This document shows positions 63,242 to 64,000 of a DNA stretch of 64,000 bases, piece after piece. The DNA comes from Beaufortia kweichowensis. Lineage: Eukaryota; Chordata; Actinopteri; Cypriniformes; Gastromyzontidae. The notes under the pieces were generated by a model. The model was not told the origin of the DNA, did no database searches, and saw only the letters and a program-made list of their open reading frames with translations. The stretch is taken from positions 2,726,001-2,790,000 of the forward strand of contig CM032803.1 in assembly GCA_019155185.1 (NCBI GenBank). The letters are read 5' to 3'. Numbering within the stretch: the stretch's first letter is position 1; the number at the start of each line of letters is the position of its first letter. The position numbers and the translations under genes were made by a program.

Positions 63242-64000
63242 GAAGAGAAACTAAAACCATCATGTTATCAACACAGTTGTCACTATAAAACATCTCCATA
63301 AAGATTCTGTGTCTTTTGGATTTTTATTTTGAAATTGTACTCTTGCCAAGGGATCTTGTTTCCTTTTATCTCACTGTTTTCACCTGTATCTCATTATTTT
63401 GATAAGTGTTTTGTGTATTTAGCCCTCATGTTCCCAATGCTGTTTTTCATCTCTTGTTTCTGTTCTTTGTATTGGAGGTGAGTTTATTTCAGTCTCAGGT
63501 ACCCATGGTTTCTCTTCCCTGTAGTTTTGTTTGTTTTGAATTTATTAAACGCTGCACTTGGATCATACTCTGCTTCTTCTCATTGCCTCCAGTTACAATT
63601 ATTGCCATCAGCATCAACTGTACCAAAGCAGAGAATTTCTGATATTTATGAATAATGACAGAAAAACAACTTCACTTGTCAAGATGGAAAAGTTTTACTG
63701 CCTGACAGTCAAACAGTTGGTATTTTATTAAAGTACATGACCATATTCTGACCATAGTCCAGTAATCCTACTTTACATTATTATGTGTCCACAGACTTCC
63801 CGGTCATATAAAGGTTAAACTGAAAGACAAAATAGTAATCAGAATGCACCCACATATATTGCTGTTGTAAAGCTGTTCATCTAATACCACAGCCAGCATC
63901 TCCCCCAAGCTGGTGATATTTCTGGACTGCTCTGGATTAGAGCATCATATGGAAGTATGGCTTCACAATCCACCAAAAAAAGAGACTCGGGGAGCTAATC

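Larger units (their letters stand above)
49537..64000. other. Intergenic DNA downstream of lingo2
   Basis: No gene recognised on either strand. It contains the listed repeats and unique sequence. 59000-59360 and 59990-60300 are notably less AT-rich than their surroundings and could be conserved enhancers or an unannotated non-coding exon. 53-57 kb shows nothing beyond AT-rich unique DNA and small CCATCCATCC fragments. Confidence 0.55.

Overview
This window looks like nuclear DNA of a teleost fish, most probably a cyprinid. The base composition is AT-rich, there are long dinucleotide and trinucleotide microsatellites, and there are several copies of short non-autonomous elements I recognise from cyprinid genomes: TTAA-ended elements with the terminus AAAGGGATAGTTCACCC, a tRNA-derived SINE, and a hAT element with 8-bp target duplications. 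I see no bacterial, viral or organellar genes.

Only one protein-coding gene is convincing. It is a single uninterrupted coding exon at 46596-48443 (+) for a LINGO2-type transmembrane protein: signal peptide, LRR array, Ig domain, one membrane span and a short tail ending RRFNMKMI. A good branch point, pyrimidine tract and AG lie just upstream at 46554-46583, so the exon is the 3' terminal exon of a spliced transcript. Its 3' UTR runs to a poly(A) signal near 49378.

The 46 kb upstream (1-46583) is most simply read as part of the large intron and 5' untranslated region of lingo2. It holds TA, GA and TG microsatellites, a complete 1.18-kb hAT element (9255-10431), at least four TTAA-ended elements, SINE copies, two nested insertions (near 34.6-35.2 kb and 36.7-37.15 kb), a CpG-dense patch near 12.1-12.6 kb, and several stretches that look like conserved non-coding elements but cannot be proved so from one sequence.

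The 14.6 kb downstream (49.4-64 kb) contains no recognisable gene. It has a near-perfect hairpin just past the poly(A) site, a fragment of a dispersed fish repeat, AT and TTA/TTG microsatellites, and an exact RFX X-box that also occurs once in the upstream intron.

I found no multi-gene system. The most notable non-genic signals are the two identical X-boxes, the nested TTAA-ended elements, the hairpin at 49.46 kb and the start-codon arrangement of lingo2.
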